Shown: in pieces, positions 21,550 to 33,238 of the stretch | Numbering within the stretch: position 1 is the first letter of the stretch | Layout of the letters: each line of letters starts with the position of its first letter | Assembly (NCBI RefSeq): GCF_014066305.1 | Contig: NW_023501040.1 | Location: forward strand, 1,152,001 to 1,216,000 | Reading direction: 5' to 3' | Length of the DNA: 64,000 nt | Source: Letharia columbiana | Taxonomy: Eukaryota; Ascomycota; Lecanoromycetes; Lecanorales; Parmeliaceae | The notes under the pieces: generated by a model | What the model was told of the DNA's origin: nothing | The model's input: only the letters and a program-made list of their open reading frames with translations | Database searches by the model: none | Position numbers and translations under genes: made by a program

Positions 21550-23180
21550 CGTTGCGGTTATGCTCCCTGTCCGATTGTCATCCCATCGGCACCGTGCGGT
21601 GACCGTTTGGAAATGAAAGGCGTGCTAGGTTCGTAGAAGTGACCACTGGGCTCACCTTCCCCCCCGCCTCTTCAGCGGAAATCCCGTCGATCTCGTGCGT
21701 CTGAGCGTCTTCACCGCCCGCGTGCTCCTTCCTCCGCGAACTCAATCTCGTCTTCGACGCCCAGTTCGATCCGATCCCGATAGCCACTCGCAGTGCTCAT
21801 CTTCGCAGGCGGGGAGCGAGGGAGGTCGGGATCTCTGGGGATGCGATGGCGTCGGATTGTAGAGCGGTGGGGGAAATGTGCAACCTAGGGGTTTATTTCT
21901 GTCCGGGATTGCGAATTCTCCGGGGCGGGTGCTCAATCCGTAATCCACCCCCTGGAACCGCCAGATTGAACGAGCGTAGAGTACAGAGCTTTCGATGAGG
22001 ATTGACCACATTCTTCTCAACAGCGACGGCCTTTCTCGTCGCAATCTGTAGGTCATGCTTTATCAGAAGCGAACAATCCAACCAGCGCATCGACATCTCC
22101 TTCTTCGATAGTCTCGACAACGTCCGAGGATCTGGGGATCATATCGTAGACTGTAAGCATTGTTTTTGACTGAGATGAAGAGCCGCGGTCGACGTTGATG
22201 CACATTTCGCGCTGGCCCGGCTCCTTCAAGATGGCGTGATTTGAAGCAGCAGATAGGACTCTCCGGATCCTTTTCGGCCCATGCCCGGCAAACTACCCGT
22301 TTGTAGCACCGTCACATAGCCCAGTCTCGTGTCCGTTACGCTTTGGAGTAAGAAGTTGATGGCGATGGATACTTCTTCTGTGTTGCGTCTCAATGGGGCG
22401 CAGGCAGGATCAGCTCCTAGTTGTCGATGATGGACTGCGCTTGTTCGGATGGGACGAAGTTTGGCTTGCTGGTCGTACGATGACATAGCCTAGCAATTTC
22501 CCTCAGTTGGGCAGAAAGACCGAGTTGCCCAGTACGCTTCTATGGACTAAGAGGCAGCTTTGTCAACTTTGCTTCGAAATCCTAGACATCATCGACACAG
22601 TCTCGTACGGCCTTCTTCAGTCGATTAAGCACAACGAGACCTGCATCAACGATGTCTAATTGATGTCTCATTAGGAACTCGGCGACCTCCTGTTTTGAAG
22701 CCTCGTGCACAGCATCAAGCTGCGCCGTGAGTCGACGCATACTGTACGGAGCATGGTCCGCTGGCACACTCTGTAGCCCCCAGGGCGACGAGACACTGGC
22801 GGTAGCGGGTAGCTCGTCCGTGATGGATGCTCAAGTGGCTTGGAGGAGAGATGTAGGTAGGGATTCCGAGGCGGTGGTGACACCACGGCAGTGAGTAGCT
22901 AGGCTCCTGTAGGTTAGCTTCGGAGCTTCGTATGCATCGTGCCTATTGCGGAGATTTTGAGGACCCTCGCACGGTTCTCGTATTTTAATGATTGAATTGA
23001 AATGCCCTGGTGCTCCATGTTCTTTTCTGCCTTTGATTCGAACGTTGAGTCCCCATACTGAGGAGGGGTTCTTCCGTTCTCAATGGTCCTTCACAATTTT
23101 CAGATCAATGCGATTGCCCGGCAAGTCATACTCGACCGCTTGGCTCTGGATGTCCCGGCCGGAAAGTTGATCGGAACGAT
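21550..23180 (-). pseudogene. relic of an uncharacterised fungal ankyrin-type gene
   Basis: Protein-like fragments occur in order on the minus strand but in several frames and with internal stops. They are RSLATHCRGVTTASESLPTS, TAQLDAVHEASKQEVAEFLM, DAGLVVLNRLKKAVRDCVDD (to 22582), LFISVKNNAYSLRY, and DVDALVGLF with PTDCDEKGR from the ATG at 22160. This order (helical N-terminus, a middle domain, then a repeat that begins xxGDVxALVxLF... DCDExGR) resembles a common but unnamed fungal family with C-terminal ankyrin repeats. Several stops are TGA where CGA or TGG would fit, consistent with transitions. I see no recognisable C-terminal repeats downstream. The assignment is tentative. Confidence 0.4.
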
Positions 23181-23795
23181 AGATTTCGTGGGACACAGAA
23201 GTATGCTGAGACATGGGGCCCAAAATCGCTCAGACATAGCTGGGGAGGATAGAAAGGATAGATATGACAAAGTTTCCAGTTGAGAGTGCTGCAGGAAAGC
23301 CTTGTGGTCTTTGCGGCCTGATGGAACTATTCAATATGTACATCAAGTTACCATCTGAAGGCAACAGTCTTGGAAGGTACGGTACGATGCCACTGTCCGC
23401 ATGAGTGCGCTCGATCTCTCATCTCAGCCGCCAGCTTCGGCTCGAGACGAGCCAAACCTGCGGGTCAGCAGCCTCAGCAGTGACAGTGCGGCGTGGCCAA
23501 TGATTGAAGTTCCAGCGATGGCCAAGTTCATCGCTATGATTGGGACGGCTGACCGCTCGCGGCGGGCAGAGCGTAGCTTCGTCCTTCGCCGCTGGCTTTC
23601 AATTTCTTGAAGTCGGCGAAGGGCATTGATACGAAGAAGCATCGGTGACAGGTGACAGGTCATCAGGGCGTGTAGCCTCCCTGGCCACCATCCCTTCCGC
23701 TGCTTCAGCGCGCTCGAAAATTCAGCGACTACACACCGGGCTCAGTAAATTCCCTTTCGCTGACTCCACACTCGGCTCCACTCACGCGTCCCCTT
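23181..23795. other. intergenic or relic-flanking sequence
   Basis: A minus-strand frame at 23663-23424 has a hydrophobic centre but no family signature. Nothing else is supported. Confidence 0.3.
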
Positions 23796-25648
23796 TCAGC
23801 TTTTCCCTCGCCCCTTTCGATCCCAAGGGCATTCGCCCGTCCGATCTCTCTCCTCCCCATACAGCCTCGCGTACTCCAGCAGAATCCTGAACGTTGCGAT
23901 TCTCATATCGACAACCCTCCATGCCTGGCCCACCCATTCCCTTCCGGCCTCTGCAATCTCTTTCGCGATTACCTGCCCCTCTGGCGTCTCTGCTAGAAAT
24001 CTCAGTGTTTCGGGCAGCTCTTTCATACCCAAGGTGATAGGCACGTAGTGCACCCACGGTTCCAGGAAATCGTTGTGCCACTCCTAGATCATTATGTTAG
24101 CAAGACCAAGGCTAACCGCACCTGTTGAGGATGAAGAATCACCTGAAACATAGTCATCTTGAACACCAAGCTCCTCGAGCTGAGCAAGCGCCGAAAGCGT
24201 TCTGTGAATGTGTGGCCATCAACGTCCATCAGGAATCGATTAGCGTAAGGCTCCGTGGCAGGTTCCTTTCCCTTCCAGACAACACCGTTCTCTGGATCTC
24301 TCATCTCCTCGCAAGTTTTTTCAGCGCACATATCTTGCACCGTGAACTTCACGTCTGCATATTTCGACAGGCTTCCCATGGTATCATTGTGCGCTTTCCA
24401 ACGACCGGATTTCTCGTCCCGACGCATGAGGGCGACGGGCAGGCTTGGATTATTCATATTTTTCACGAAGCGAACTCGCTGCATGTTTTTCCAGTTGCTA
24501 TCTTGATAATAGCCATCGATGGATGTGCCGGCCCAGTAGAGATGGTTCTTTTTCTCCTCCCATGGCATGTCTTCGTCTGGATTGTAATCTTTGTAAGTGC
24601 CTTCACTGAGTCGTGAGTCGTAGTCCACGGCGGGTAGGAGCAGGTCTTGGAAGGAGGATGCTTTGGACTTTGTGAAAACAGGTACGAGGGAATTGGTCAG
24701 GACGAAACCATCAGGTGAAGTGAAAAAGCCGTGTAGCGAAGCGGCATCGGTCTCCTCGCAGATGTCTTTGGCGCGCGTAATGTTTTGAATGAACAGAGGC
24801 CCGTCGGTATAATCGGCGCTCTTATCGGGCTCTGATGATTTACGTGAACGGCTTGCAGAGTCCAGAGGGCATGATTCGATCACACGGTCCCACGTCCTGT
24901 GTCTGCGGAGAAAATCGAAATAGACGACTTCAGGGTCATGCATTTCAGCTTGCTCCTTTGGCTTGCCAATCTCGTGTTTCTGTGGGGCTGGGCATCCTTC
25001 AAGACTTCTTTCCAGCTCGTCGCGGGGAACCACTACCTCGGGCTCATCATGCGAATTGAAAGCGATCTCCATATTAGGAAGGTGGTCCATATGATGCTCG
25101 ATCCAATCCTTGAGAATCAGGCCATACCATGGACGATTCATGTTACCATTGTAAGTGAGTGAGACATTCTGGTCCTTGAGGTGAACTCCGATTATAGGCG
25201 TCTTCCCTACCGGTGGAGAAATCGCTTCCTGCACTCTGGCCCGGATCTCTTTACCAGATACGCTCCAAAAGGGCTCGAAGGCTGCCATGACCGTGTCATA
25301 TTCATCAACGATTGGGACGTTGGCGTCGACGGCAGCTTTGTACCAGTGGTGAAATCCTGGCGGAGGTTCTCTACTGTATCTTCTCTTGTACTCGGTAACG
25401 GCCTGGTCTAAAGTCTTGGACTGCCTGTTGACCATATTGACATGTTTCACCCTTGCATGTTCGACAAGCAGCTCGATCGGATGTTTTTTGCTGCCCGTAA
25501 GGCCGAGGAGTCCATTCTGTTTAGATGGTGCCGACCCCGCGGTTCCCAGTGGAGATAAAGCGCCAGAGTTCCGCACATGGTAGAAATATAGAATACTTAT
25601 GACACCGAAGAATATGAATAGCTTCGAGCACAGAGACATGGATGCCAT
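23796..25648 (-). CDS. GT90 (CAP10-type) glycosyltransferase, Golgi type II membrane protein
   Basis: Two exons (25648-24143 and 24083-23796) give 597 residues. The intron 24142-24084 has GTGATT, GCTAAC and TAG. The first ATG is at 25648; longer readings start with non-ATG codons. Residues about 5-25 are a signal anchor (LCSKLFIFFGVISILYFYHV) behind a short cytosolic end. The catalytic half shows the CAP10/GT90 pattern: HLYWAGTSIDGYYQDSNWKN, RFLMDVDGHTFTERFRRLL, SRSLVFKMTMFQ then EWHNDFLEPWVHYVPI. Members include cryptococcal beta-1,2-xylosyltransferase and Drosophila Rumi. The donor sugar here cannot be told. Asn-x-Ser/Thr sites and a luminal stem agree with a secretory-pathway enzyme. The gene is intact. 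Confidence 0.92.
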
Positions 25649-25961
25649 ACCGGCATAGTGGTAGAAGCAGACAAGGAGAGGAGAAGAATGAGAAAATCGG
25701 AAGGACAGAAGTCGTTGTTGAGGCACGAGAGGGCGGGAGGATTATCGAATCATTTCATCGGCACGTCGGTCAATTGTAGGAGATGCCGCGTGTTTCCCGT
25801 GATTCCCGTAGATTAGTGGTGCTTGGCAAACGACAGTCCAATAGTACGAGACTTCCCACGTGTTTCATGTTTGCCTTCTCAACACTCAGGGGTTGAGGCT
25901 ATGAGTTCTGGTAACTGTATCTACACGGTATTCGTATGCAGGACGGCTTATTAGCGGTTAC

Positions 25962-26104
25962 TTTACTTGGTAATAGTACCACACTACTCAGAGATTCATG
26001 CTACGTCATATTTCTTACACAGTTCTATTCCATCAACGGTAGTAGAATATTTTCTAATAAATCGAGTAGATACACACATCATATAAAGTACGTTACCAAG
26101 TAAA
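25962..26104. repeat. 143-bp unit bounded by 12-bp inverted repeats
   Basis: TTTACTTGGTAA at 25962-25973 is matched by its reverse complement at 26093-26104, with partial similarity continuing inward (GTAC and CTACTC on both sides). No clear target duplication is seen, so a mobile origin is only possible. Confidence 0.35.
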
Positions 26105-27767
26105 ACCCGAGATCTTAATGGGATACTGCCACACCTTAGAAATACTATCAAGTCAAATACTCGAAAGTACTATACAGAGAAGATAATCAACGCGCTTAGA
26201 AATCTGACTTCAAACATAATCGATTCAGATAATTTTCTCGCGGGGGTAACCTCTGCGATACTTAGCCTGCAGAGTGTGAAGACTAAGGGGTTAGGGGGCT
26301 GTCGTTTACTTTAATAAACCCTTATCTATCGGATCTAGGGCTTCACGCTAATCGAAAAATTACCGTTGACAAATTTTAGAAACGTTTCTAGAGATTTCAT
26401 CGTAACTTCGAAAGACTATCACCGTCGACAGGCGGAGGACTTTTAGAAATACGGTACGTTTATTTTGAGGGGTATTCACCTTCACCAAAAAAGCCACCGT
26501 CACTCGCTACGGTATAAACCAGAGCATTACCTTAACACTTTATAAGTTTGAACGGGCCAAATTCTCAAGGCAATCATCAGGCGTACATGAGGCAGAAACT
26601 GTTAGGTACACGGAGGCGGCGCTGAGATTTCGGCTGAGAGTTCGAGGCCGCCGTCACGGGCCACACTGGTGCATTCGCCACTTATTAACTGATCAATGCA
26701 AATCTCCACTACGCTGGGAATTGAGGCGTAACAAAGGGGATCTTGCAGATCCAACTCTTTGCGGACGTTGATTTTTCTGGTTGGGCTTTGATGTTTCTTA
26801 CTGCAAAGGGAAGGAACGATCCATGGCAATACCTATACGACGGAAGGTACGGCGACAATCGATTCGAGTAGGAAGAAAACAGTCCACAGCCCACATGGCC
26901 ATTGGAGTCTGGAAAGGGAAATTGGCGCAAAATCTCCTGGTGCCTCGGTCCGGTCAAAGATGCTGCCCACTGCATCAGTGGATAGGTGTTCCATCTTTCT
27001 TCCACGATCATGTGGTCTTCCTCAAGACTGCTCTATCCACGAAAACGATTTTCATTGGAGTATGCTCTGGCGGCGGTCCGTTTGCACCGGGACAAATGAT
27101 GTGGCAACCACGAATGCGCAGAGAAGCCTGTCAAACGTCATAAAGAGGGACCGCAAACGTTCTCGGAGAAGCAGATCGGGTCATACCATGCTGTGCCCCC
27201 AAAAGACCTCCACCACTCATTTTTGAGTGGAAGAGTGTGAGAGGACCCCGGGTAAACCCCGGTGTTTTTCTTGATTTTCTGCTCGGTAGCCAGTCAAAGA
27301 TCAGGAACGAGCAACGGGCTAACCCACTAAACCACATGCGATGGTCCATGTCCGCTGCAGGATGCACGACACTTGCTGGGCCCCAAGCTACTCCGGAGAT
27401 ACACTGTCTCATTACGTGTTTTAGTCGAGAATTGGCAAGGCTGCTGACTGTATTGGGGCAGGGTTACCTTCAGCCTCCACTTTGGCCTTGATGCTTTGAA
27501 GTCTAGGCCTGGGAGATCTCCGAAATGAGCTAGCGTAGGACTCGGACTTACCCTTCACTATCCCCATCCATCTATCGTACATCGGGCGTCCGATTCCATG
27601 GGAGACAAATTAAGGCAGTCCCAGTCTCTCCAAAAGGAGTGGTAGGTCAGCGCCTTTGACCTACACTTTAATTTTAGGAATCTCATACGTGTACTAGTAC
27701 ACCCTTTTTCAAGATATGTACAACCCTTAGATCGGGTTAGTGTCGACGATATTGGCTCCGCAACTCT

Positions 27768-28000
27768 GATCTGGATCGAAGAAAATCTTTCACATCCTTG
27801 ACTATTGATGCAATCGGATCCGTTCCTACAGAATTGCCTCAAACCACAGCAATGTTGACCTGCATCGAAGAAAATACCTCACACCCTGAACCATCCAAGC
27901 AGTCGAGTCCATTTGATTATCGAATTTATTCGATCCGTTTTCTGTAAGATCAATTCAAAGCACGGCAAATCTAGCACACATCAAAAAATGTGCGTCACAC
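27768..28000. repeat. degenerate tandem repeat, about 90-120-bp unit
   Basis: The phrase ATCGAAGAAAATnnnTCACA, then a CAATCGGATCC-like box, then AAnnCACnGCAAT recurs near 27774, 27864 and, more weakly, 27970. Identity is low outside these boxes. Confidence 0.4.
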
Positions 28001-28990
28001 CTTTGCATATGTCTGGGGTCTGATGCCCCTGAGAAGTTCCTCGCCAAGCGAACAAACAAGCAAGTGTCACATTACAATCGAGGCAATGCGTAGTACTACT
28101 CTAGATAGGAATGGAGGGATCTCCATCTAATCAAGTGCATACTTGGATTATGCCCTTCCCAGTGCGCATATACTACTTGGCTGCTTGTTACTCTGATAAC
28201 CGCGGACACTAACCCGACTCGAAGGAGTGTATAGGTATCAAAAAGGGATATACACGTGTGAGATCGCTGATTCTATCAGCGCCACATCGAATTACGGTCT
28301 TCATCTGCCCGGGCTCGTGGGCCGCGTGACTGCCTCAGGAGACAGTACTGAAAACCCTATGGCGGATCTCTATCATCCTGCAACAGAGTTTCTTTTTCTA
28401 CCCTTCAAAAAATTATCGTGTACATGAATGAATTTACGCTATCACCACCGAAGAAAGCGAACACAGCGGGTCCGAAAGGCAGTATTGAGGCTTGATACCT
28501 TGGTCATTGGTCTCGTATAGAACGTTACATCTTACACGGGCCCGGATCCGTGCTGAGCACCAAATTTTCACTTTTTACGAGACATCTCGGGTCTTACGGC
28601 AACTCCCTGGTTGGACACGAGCGTCATCTTTGCCAGGCATCTTGCGAGCGTGCCGCAATGTTTCATGGCACGTTCGAAGGATATGCCAATTGGATTGGAT
28701 GCCTAAGTCGTTGGTGGAGTTTACACGTCGCTGCTTCTCCTCTTTTTCCAATTAGACTACACGTGCAGAGAACAAGCTCTTCGGAGAGGGCCTGCAGATC
28801 GCCAATCAGAATGGCTACCATTTCATTAATGAAATTCCACGGGACCCTCCTCCACAATTACTTGACAGGGACCAGGCATAACAGAGTCGTGTTCGTTGCG
28901 CACGGTCGGCCTAACCTAAACGTTCCTGGATAGCAAGCGGCATAAAGGAATAAGCTGAGCTGTTTTGTGGAAATTGGGGCCTCAGATTTG

Positions 28991-29000
28991 TTATATAAAG
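28991..29000 (+). promoter_or_regulatory. TATA box of the thaumatin-like gene
   Basis: TTATATAAAG lies about 150 bases upstream of the ATG at 29146 and is followed by a pyrimidine-rich leader. The position suits a TATA box with a leader of roughly 110-120 nt. Confidence 0.55.
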
Positions 29001-29145
29001 CCTCTACAATGCCCCAATATCTTTCCTATCTCCTCCATCATCAAGACCTCCATTCGAACCTCTCTCTCATAGTTACAGCGGCTCTTAACCCCTATTTATT
29101 GCAACCTTTCCATCCCTCACTGATAGTGCATCATATTCAACCACC

Positions 29146-30199
29146 ATGCATTTCAACCTTGAGATGGTGGGACTCGTCCTCGCCTTCACCATCCCAGCCA
29201 TCGCCGAACCTGTCATCTACACTAGCGGAATCACAGGCAGTGCTCACCCCCGCATCACCCCCGCGCCCCAGGTCAACGATGCCCTCGCACCCCAAGTTGC
29301 AGGACCGTTGACCATCAGCGTCACCAATTCCTTCGGAAGGTAAGCCATAACCGCCTCTCTCAACCTGAGCGTCCTATCAGAACACACACGCTAACCAGAA
29401 CCCAGCGGCCTCTACGCCTCCTTCGGCCACAACGCCGGCTCCCCAACCGCAATCAGCTACCCCGGCAACGGCGCCATTGGCGCCTCTTTCGAAGCCGTCT
29501 ATCCCGCCAACTGGGCCGGTCGCATCGCCATCGGCAAAGATGATGATCCCGACTACATCAACCGTGGCAGCTTGATCGAAGCGAGCTACGACAACGGTGC
29601 GCCATTCGTCGATATCAGCTATGTCCAGGGCTTCAGTATCCCCGTAAGCTCCACCCCCTTGTCCCTCCCTCTTCCTTCGTTCTTTCTCCCCCCACCAAAT
29701 CCACCTCCCCAATAACTCTCCAATCCAACGCGTCTTTATTAACCAATCATCCCAGATCGTCTGCTCCTGCGGCGATCCCGGCACGGGCGTCGTAACCGGC
29801 TGCAACATCCCCCTCTACCACGACGACGGCCCCCCCTGCCCCTCCCAGGTACGTATATTTCGGAGCCGACCCCTCTTCCCATCTGGTATTGGAAATCGAC
29901 TCGCACGAAATGTCCCCGGAGCACGGAAAACCTTTCACACCCCCCAGACTTCCATTTTCCACCTCGGATGAGCAAATGCTGACCCCCGGATCCGCGTACA
30001 GGGCCCCAGCGCCATCTGCTTCAACCCCTCGAGCAACAGCCCCCAGGCCACCCCCGGACCCGCGCCGCCCTTCTTCGCCCCCTGCGCCGGCGCCGCGTTC
30101 ACCTATCCCAACGACTTCGGCGCCGGCGCCGGCTGTGGGACTAATTTGATCAGTTGCTGCATCGGGAGTACGTGCCCTGCTGACCCGAAGCAGCCTTAG
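29146..30199 (+). CDS. secreted thaumatin-like protein, 240 aa
   Basis: Four exons (29146-29339, 29406-29643, 29756-29848, 30002-30199) join in frame to 240 residues. Introns are 66, 112 and 153 nt; the first ends GCTAAC...CCAG. Residues 1-20 form a signal peptide (MVGLVLAFTIPAIAEP core). The mature part has a beta-rich middle (FGHNAGSPTAISYPGNGAIG, FVDISYVQGFSIPIVCSC) and a Cys-rich end with GPSAICFNPSS, FFAPCAGAAFTYPNDFG and a terminal NLISCCIGSTC. This layout matches fungal antigenic thaumatin-like/osmotin-like secreted proteins, usually reported in the wall or culture fluid. Antifungal or wall-binding activity is known for plant relatives only. The gene is intact with strong GC-rich coding bias. 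Confidence 0.82.
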
Positions 30200-31819
30200 T
30201 TGGCGCACTGGGGATGTGGGCTCGAGGCGGATGGGGAAGGGGTGGAGGGGGTCGGTTGGACTTCGATGCGGGGGTGCTGAGGAGGAATGGGGTTCCGGCC
30301 GGGGTATTTGGTCTTTTTGGAGGCGGATGCCGGTGAGGAGGGATGTGGGGGTTTTTTTTGGGTGGTCTGTAAGATAGAAAGTCACCACGTTCGTTCCCGT
30401 CATCGCTCTTCGTGGGTCCCGCTTGTCTGCTCTGTGTTGGGTCGGAAGGCTGAGATATGACCCCCGAATGCATCTGATTTTCTACGTGCCACAAGCCCAA
30501 ATCGGGTGACAAATCTCCAGAGCGACTTTTGCATTTATATCAGATCCATACCCACTTACATGAAGTTCCTTCCTTATATCCTACCTATCATATATACCCC
30601 ATCTGGCCATATAGTAGTCATATATTATATCACATCCATACCCACCTACATGAATTTCCTTCCTTATATCCCACCTATCATATATACCCCATCTGACCAC
30701 ACAGTAGTCACACAGCCTCTAGTCCTAATCATGTCAAATATAGCCTATAACCCTTTTTGCCCTCGGTACATTTTGGCTAGAACTAGCTAAACGGGCGGAT
30801 TCCATCCGTGACGAAAGTGGGAAGTTGCAACGCATCCTTACCGTCATCCGTGACCCTGCCATTCCTACCAGGCCGTCGACAACCGGCCGGGGAACTCTGT
30901 AACGGTCCGCCGGCTTTGTCAGGTGGTGACCATCGAGTGATGAGGTTGTGGCTGAGCGGATCCGGTAGGCCTCATGGAGATATTATTTGGAAGCGGCGAG
31001 CCGTCTGTATGCTCGTTCCGCAGCAGCGGGTGGCTGTTTGATCGATCCCGTCTCTTTCAGAGCTGGAACGTTCTTTGGTGCCGCCATCTCACGCCTGTGT
31101 CTAGCTATTGATGTTGGACCGATAGGTTTATGCTGGATACCTTAGGCAGGGTAATGCGTGGTGCTGGGCTGGGGTGAGAGTACCAGATGCCTGTTCAGGC
31201 CCTGCTAGCGCTGGCGTTGAGAGGGTTCGGTTATTTGGACACGTGACTAGTTTTGACCATGGTGTGTACGATTTACTAGGAGCAGATGAGGAGTGGAGAT
31301 TTCGTGATTCAAGTCATAGTCATGGGTTAGGTCTGACTGGATATGGATACGGAGTGAACGGGCTTGTATTCAGGGATGTTCAATTCGCTTGATTGTATTC
31401 CTAAGGAGCGTACGTGTTTTGTCCACATCAACTCAGAACGATTACATACCCCCCACCTCAGGTTTTCTAGTCGCCGCGTGCTCGCACGTTGAAAGGTCTT
31501 GAAACATAACATTCCATGACTGCGTCATGGTAGATAAAATGTCCCTGGAGCTCAGGCAAGGATGTCATTAGATTGCCTTGTGTAGAGACATGCATGCGAA
31601 GGACTCAGTAGCTGTCGCCTGGTAGCTGAGGTCGGTGGCGACTAGTGCTGATGCGAGCAGGCCTCTTGCAGCGGCCACCGCATGTTTGTCTTTTTTCACA
31701 GAATGTCGTCCCCGAGCACTCTCACGCCTACACAGAAGATGAAGGCCGAATCGCGCGAAGGGACTGAGTCAAGAGTGTCGATAATTAATTCGAGTCCCTA
31801 GTTCAGATTAACGAATTTG
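30200..31819. other. intergenic with a 90-bp tandem duplication
   Basis: Only the repeat at 30541-30714 is supported. The remaining sequence has no credible frame. Confidence 0.4.
30541..30714. repeat. 90-bp tandem duplication
   Basis: CAGATCCATACCCAC at 30541 recurs as CACATCCATACCCAC at 30631. The two units match over about 84 bases. Most differences are C/T or G/A transitions, so the duplication is recent. Confidence 0.9.
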
Positions 31820-33238
31820 CTAAAAGGTGGTTCCTGCTGTTGGAAAATAGCTTACGTTGCGGTCGATAATCGCTTTTAATCGCTTTTCGAAAGGTATCCT
31901 CTCATCGTCTGACAGCAGAAACTCTGAGATACGCTTTGTGCGCTCAGCGTGGGGCAGGCGCCCGTCTTGCTCATTTCTGTGCCGCCAGGCCCCAAGGGTC
32001 TGGAGGTTTTGCCTAACCCGCTGTGTCTCGGCATCTGGCCCTCGGAGTGCGAGTCTGACTTCCATTGCGTCAAGCTCCGCATTAGCTCCTTCGTGGGAGG
32101 GAACTACATCCAGTGCTCGGAAGAAACTGAACGCAGCAGCATTCTCGGCCCCGCCTGCGACCATCGACTGTCCATAGTAGAAGTGGGCCTCACTAACATA
32201 TGGACGACTCGGCTGATAGAGCGATGTGTGAGGATCGGAACCTAGGAGAAGGTTCATGATTTCGCGGGCTGATTGAAAATCTTCGCAAGCCAAGCAGCAG
32301 CGAGCATGCTTCAAAGCAAAATTCGTGAACTTTAGAAGTGTCGGGACCAGGCTGGAGTGAGGATTCAAGTCCCCATTGCCCAAGTTGTTGTAAACAAAGT
32401 CTATGTACGCCATACCATCCTGGCAGGCCTTCATGGCTGGGATGTATCTTCCGTGAGCGATGTGTTCAGTGATACCGGCCTCGTACTTAGTGGTCCGCTC
32501 TAGCGTCTCTTTGCCGGTGGATGCCTCCGCCATCATGACCTTGTTGATTGCTTTTTGTGTAGCTTCAGCGTCCAGTCCCTTCGCAACAACGTTGCCATAT
32601 CCGCAGACTTCTTCTAGGCAATCCATGATCTGATTTAGGGTATCGGCTTTCACTTCGACGAAACTCAGAATGATTTCCAGACTCGATGTGTTTTTGGCCG
32701 CAGTTAGTATTTGGCAGACCTTGGTCAAGCCATCCAGCGAGACTAGGAATCTTCTTGGGTCCCCTCCGGCCCTGCCTCGCACTTGAGCGCCCGTCTCGCA
32801 AATTTCCACTTCTAGACATGGCTTTTGGCTAAAGCTCTTTTCAGCAAGAGGTACAATAGGATAACGTTGGAAATCATTCTCTAGATGCCAGCCGTCCAGA
32901 TATGTCTGAAAGGGGGCCTTAACGTGCAACAGGATCCAGTCATTCTCTCGGTAAAGCACCCACAAAGCTTCTTGGTAAAGCTTCTTGTTGACAAGTAGGA
33001 TGGCGGGCTCGAGATCGTAAGCCTTCCGTTTCATTTTCACAATGGGACTCGGAATGAGCAGGTGGCGGTAGATGACATGGCGTAGTTCTGGAGGTAGGCT
33101 TAGGAAGTTGCGGGGGTTGGAACGTCGCTGGGCTTCTCCAGACATTGTACCTATGGGACGATTCATTGTTGTTATGACACCCTTTCCTATTATATTTATC
33201 ATTGAATAGAGTCTACTATACCAAGGACCTTGGTCCAT
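31820..33238 (-). CDS. 2EXR/F-box-like protein, 472 aa
   Basis: A single exon from ATG 33238; in-frame ATGs at 33164 and 33145 are alternative starts closer to the domain. The N-terminal region has FLSLPPELRHVIYRHLLIP, a helix like those of F-box/2EXR proteins, followed by AILLVNKKLYQEALWVLYRE, the second family hallmark (xxCRxxxxEAxxxxYxxN type). The C-terminal 200 residues are helical with TPR-like spacing (AREIMNLLLG, SEAHFYYGQSMVAGGAENAA, FSFFRALDVVPSHEGANAEL), but I would not call TPR repeats firmly. There is no signal peptide. The function is unknown; 2EXR proteins are greatly expanded in fungi. The frame is intact. Confidence 0.82.
   Translation of the reverse strand: MDQGPWYSRLYSMINIIGKGVITTMNRPIGTMSGEAQRRSNPRNFLSLPPELRHVIYRHLLIPSPIVKMKRKAYDLEPAILLVNKKLYQEALWVLYRENDWILLHVKAPFQTYLDGWHLENDFQRYPIVPLAEKSFSQKPCLEVEICETGAQVRGRAGGDPRRFLVSLDGLTKVCQILTAAKNTSSLEIILSFVEVKADTLNQIMDCLEEVCGYGNVVAKGLDAEATQKAINKVMMAEASTGKETLERTTKYEAGITEHIAHGRYIPAMKACQDGMAYIDFVYNNLGNGDLNPHSSLVPTLLKFTNFALKHARCCLACEDFQSAREIMNLLLGSDPHTSLYQPSRPYVSEAHFYYGQSMVAGGAENAAAFSFFRALDVVPSHEGANAELDAMEVRLALRGPDAETQRVRQNLQTLGAWRHRNEQDGRLPHAERTKRISEFLLSDDERIPFEKRLKAIIDRNVSYFPTAGTTF

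Larger units (their letters stand above)
25649..29145. other. 3.5-kb gene-poor stretch with repeats
   Basis: No frame here has a recognisable family. 25950-26560 is relatively AT-rich and stop-dense. A short inverted repeat (25962-26104) and a degenerate repeat (about 27768-28000) are listed separately. Minus-strand frames at 27011-26602 look protein-like in places but I cannot name them. Confidence 0.4.

Noticed and set aside
25962..26104. Possible third MITE with 12-bp inverted ends
   Set aside because: No target duplication, short arms and no second copy in the window. Kept only as a low-confidence repeat, not as a mobile element.
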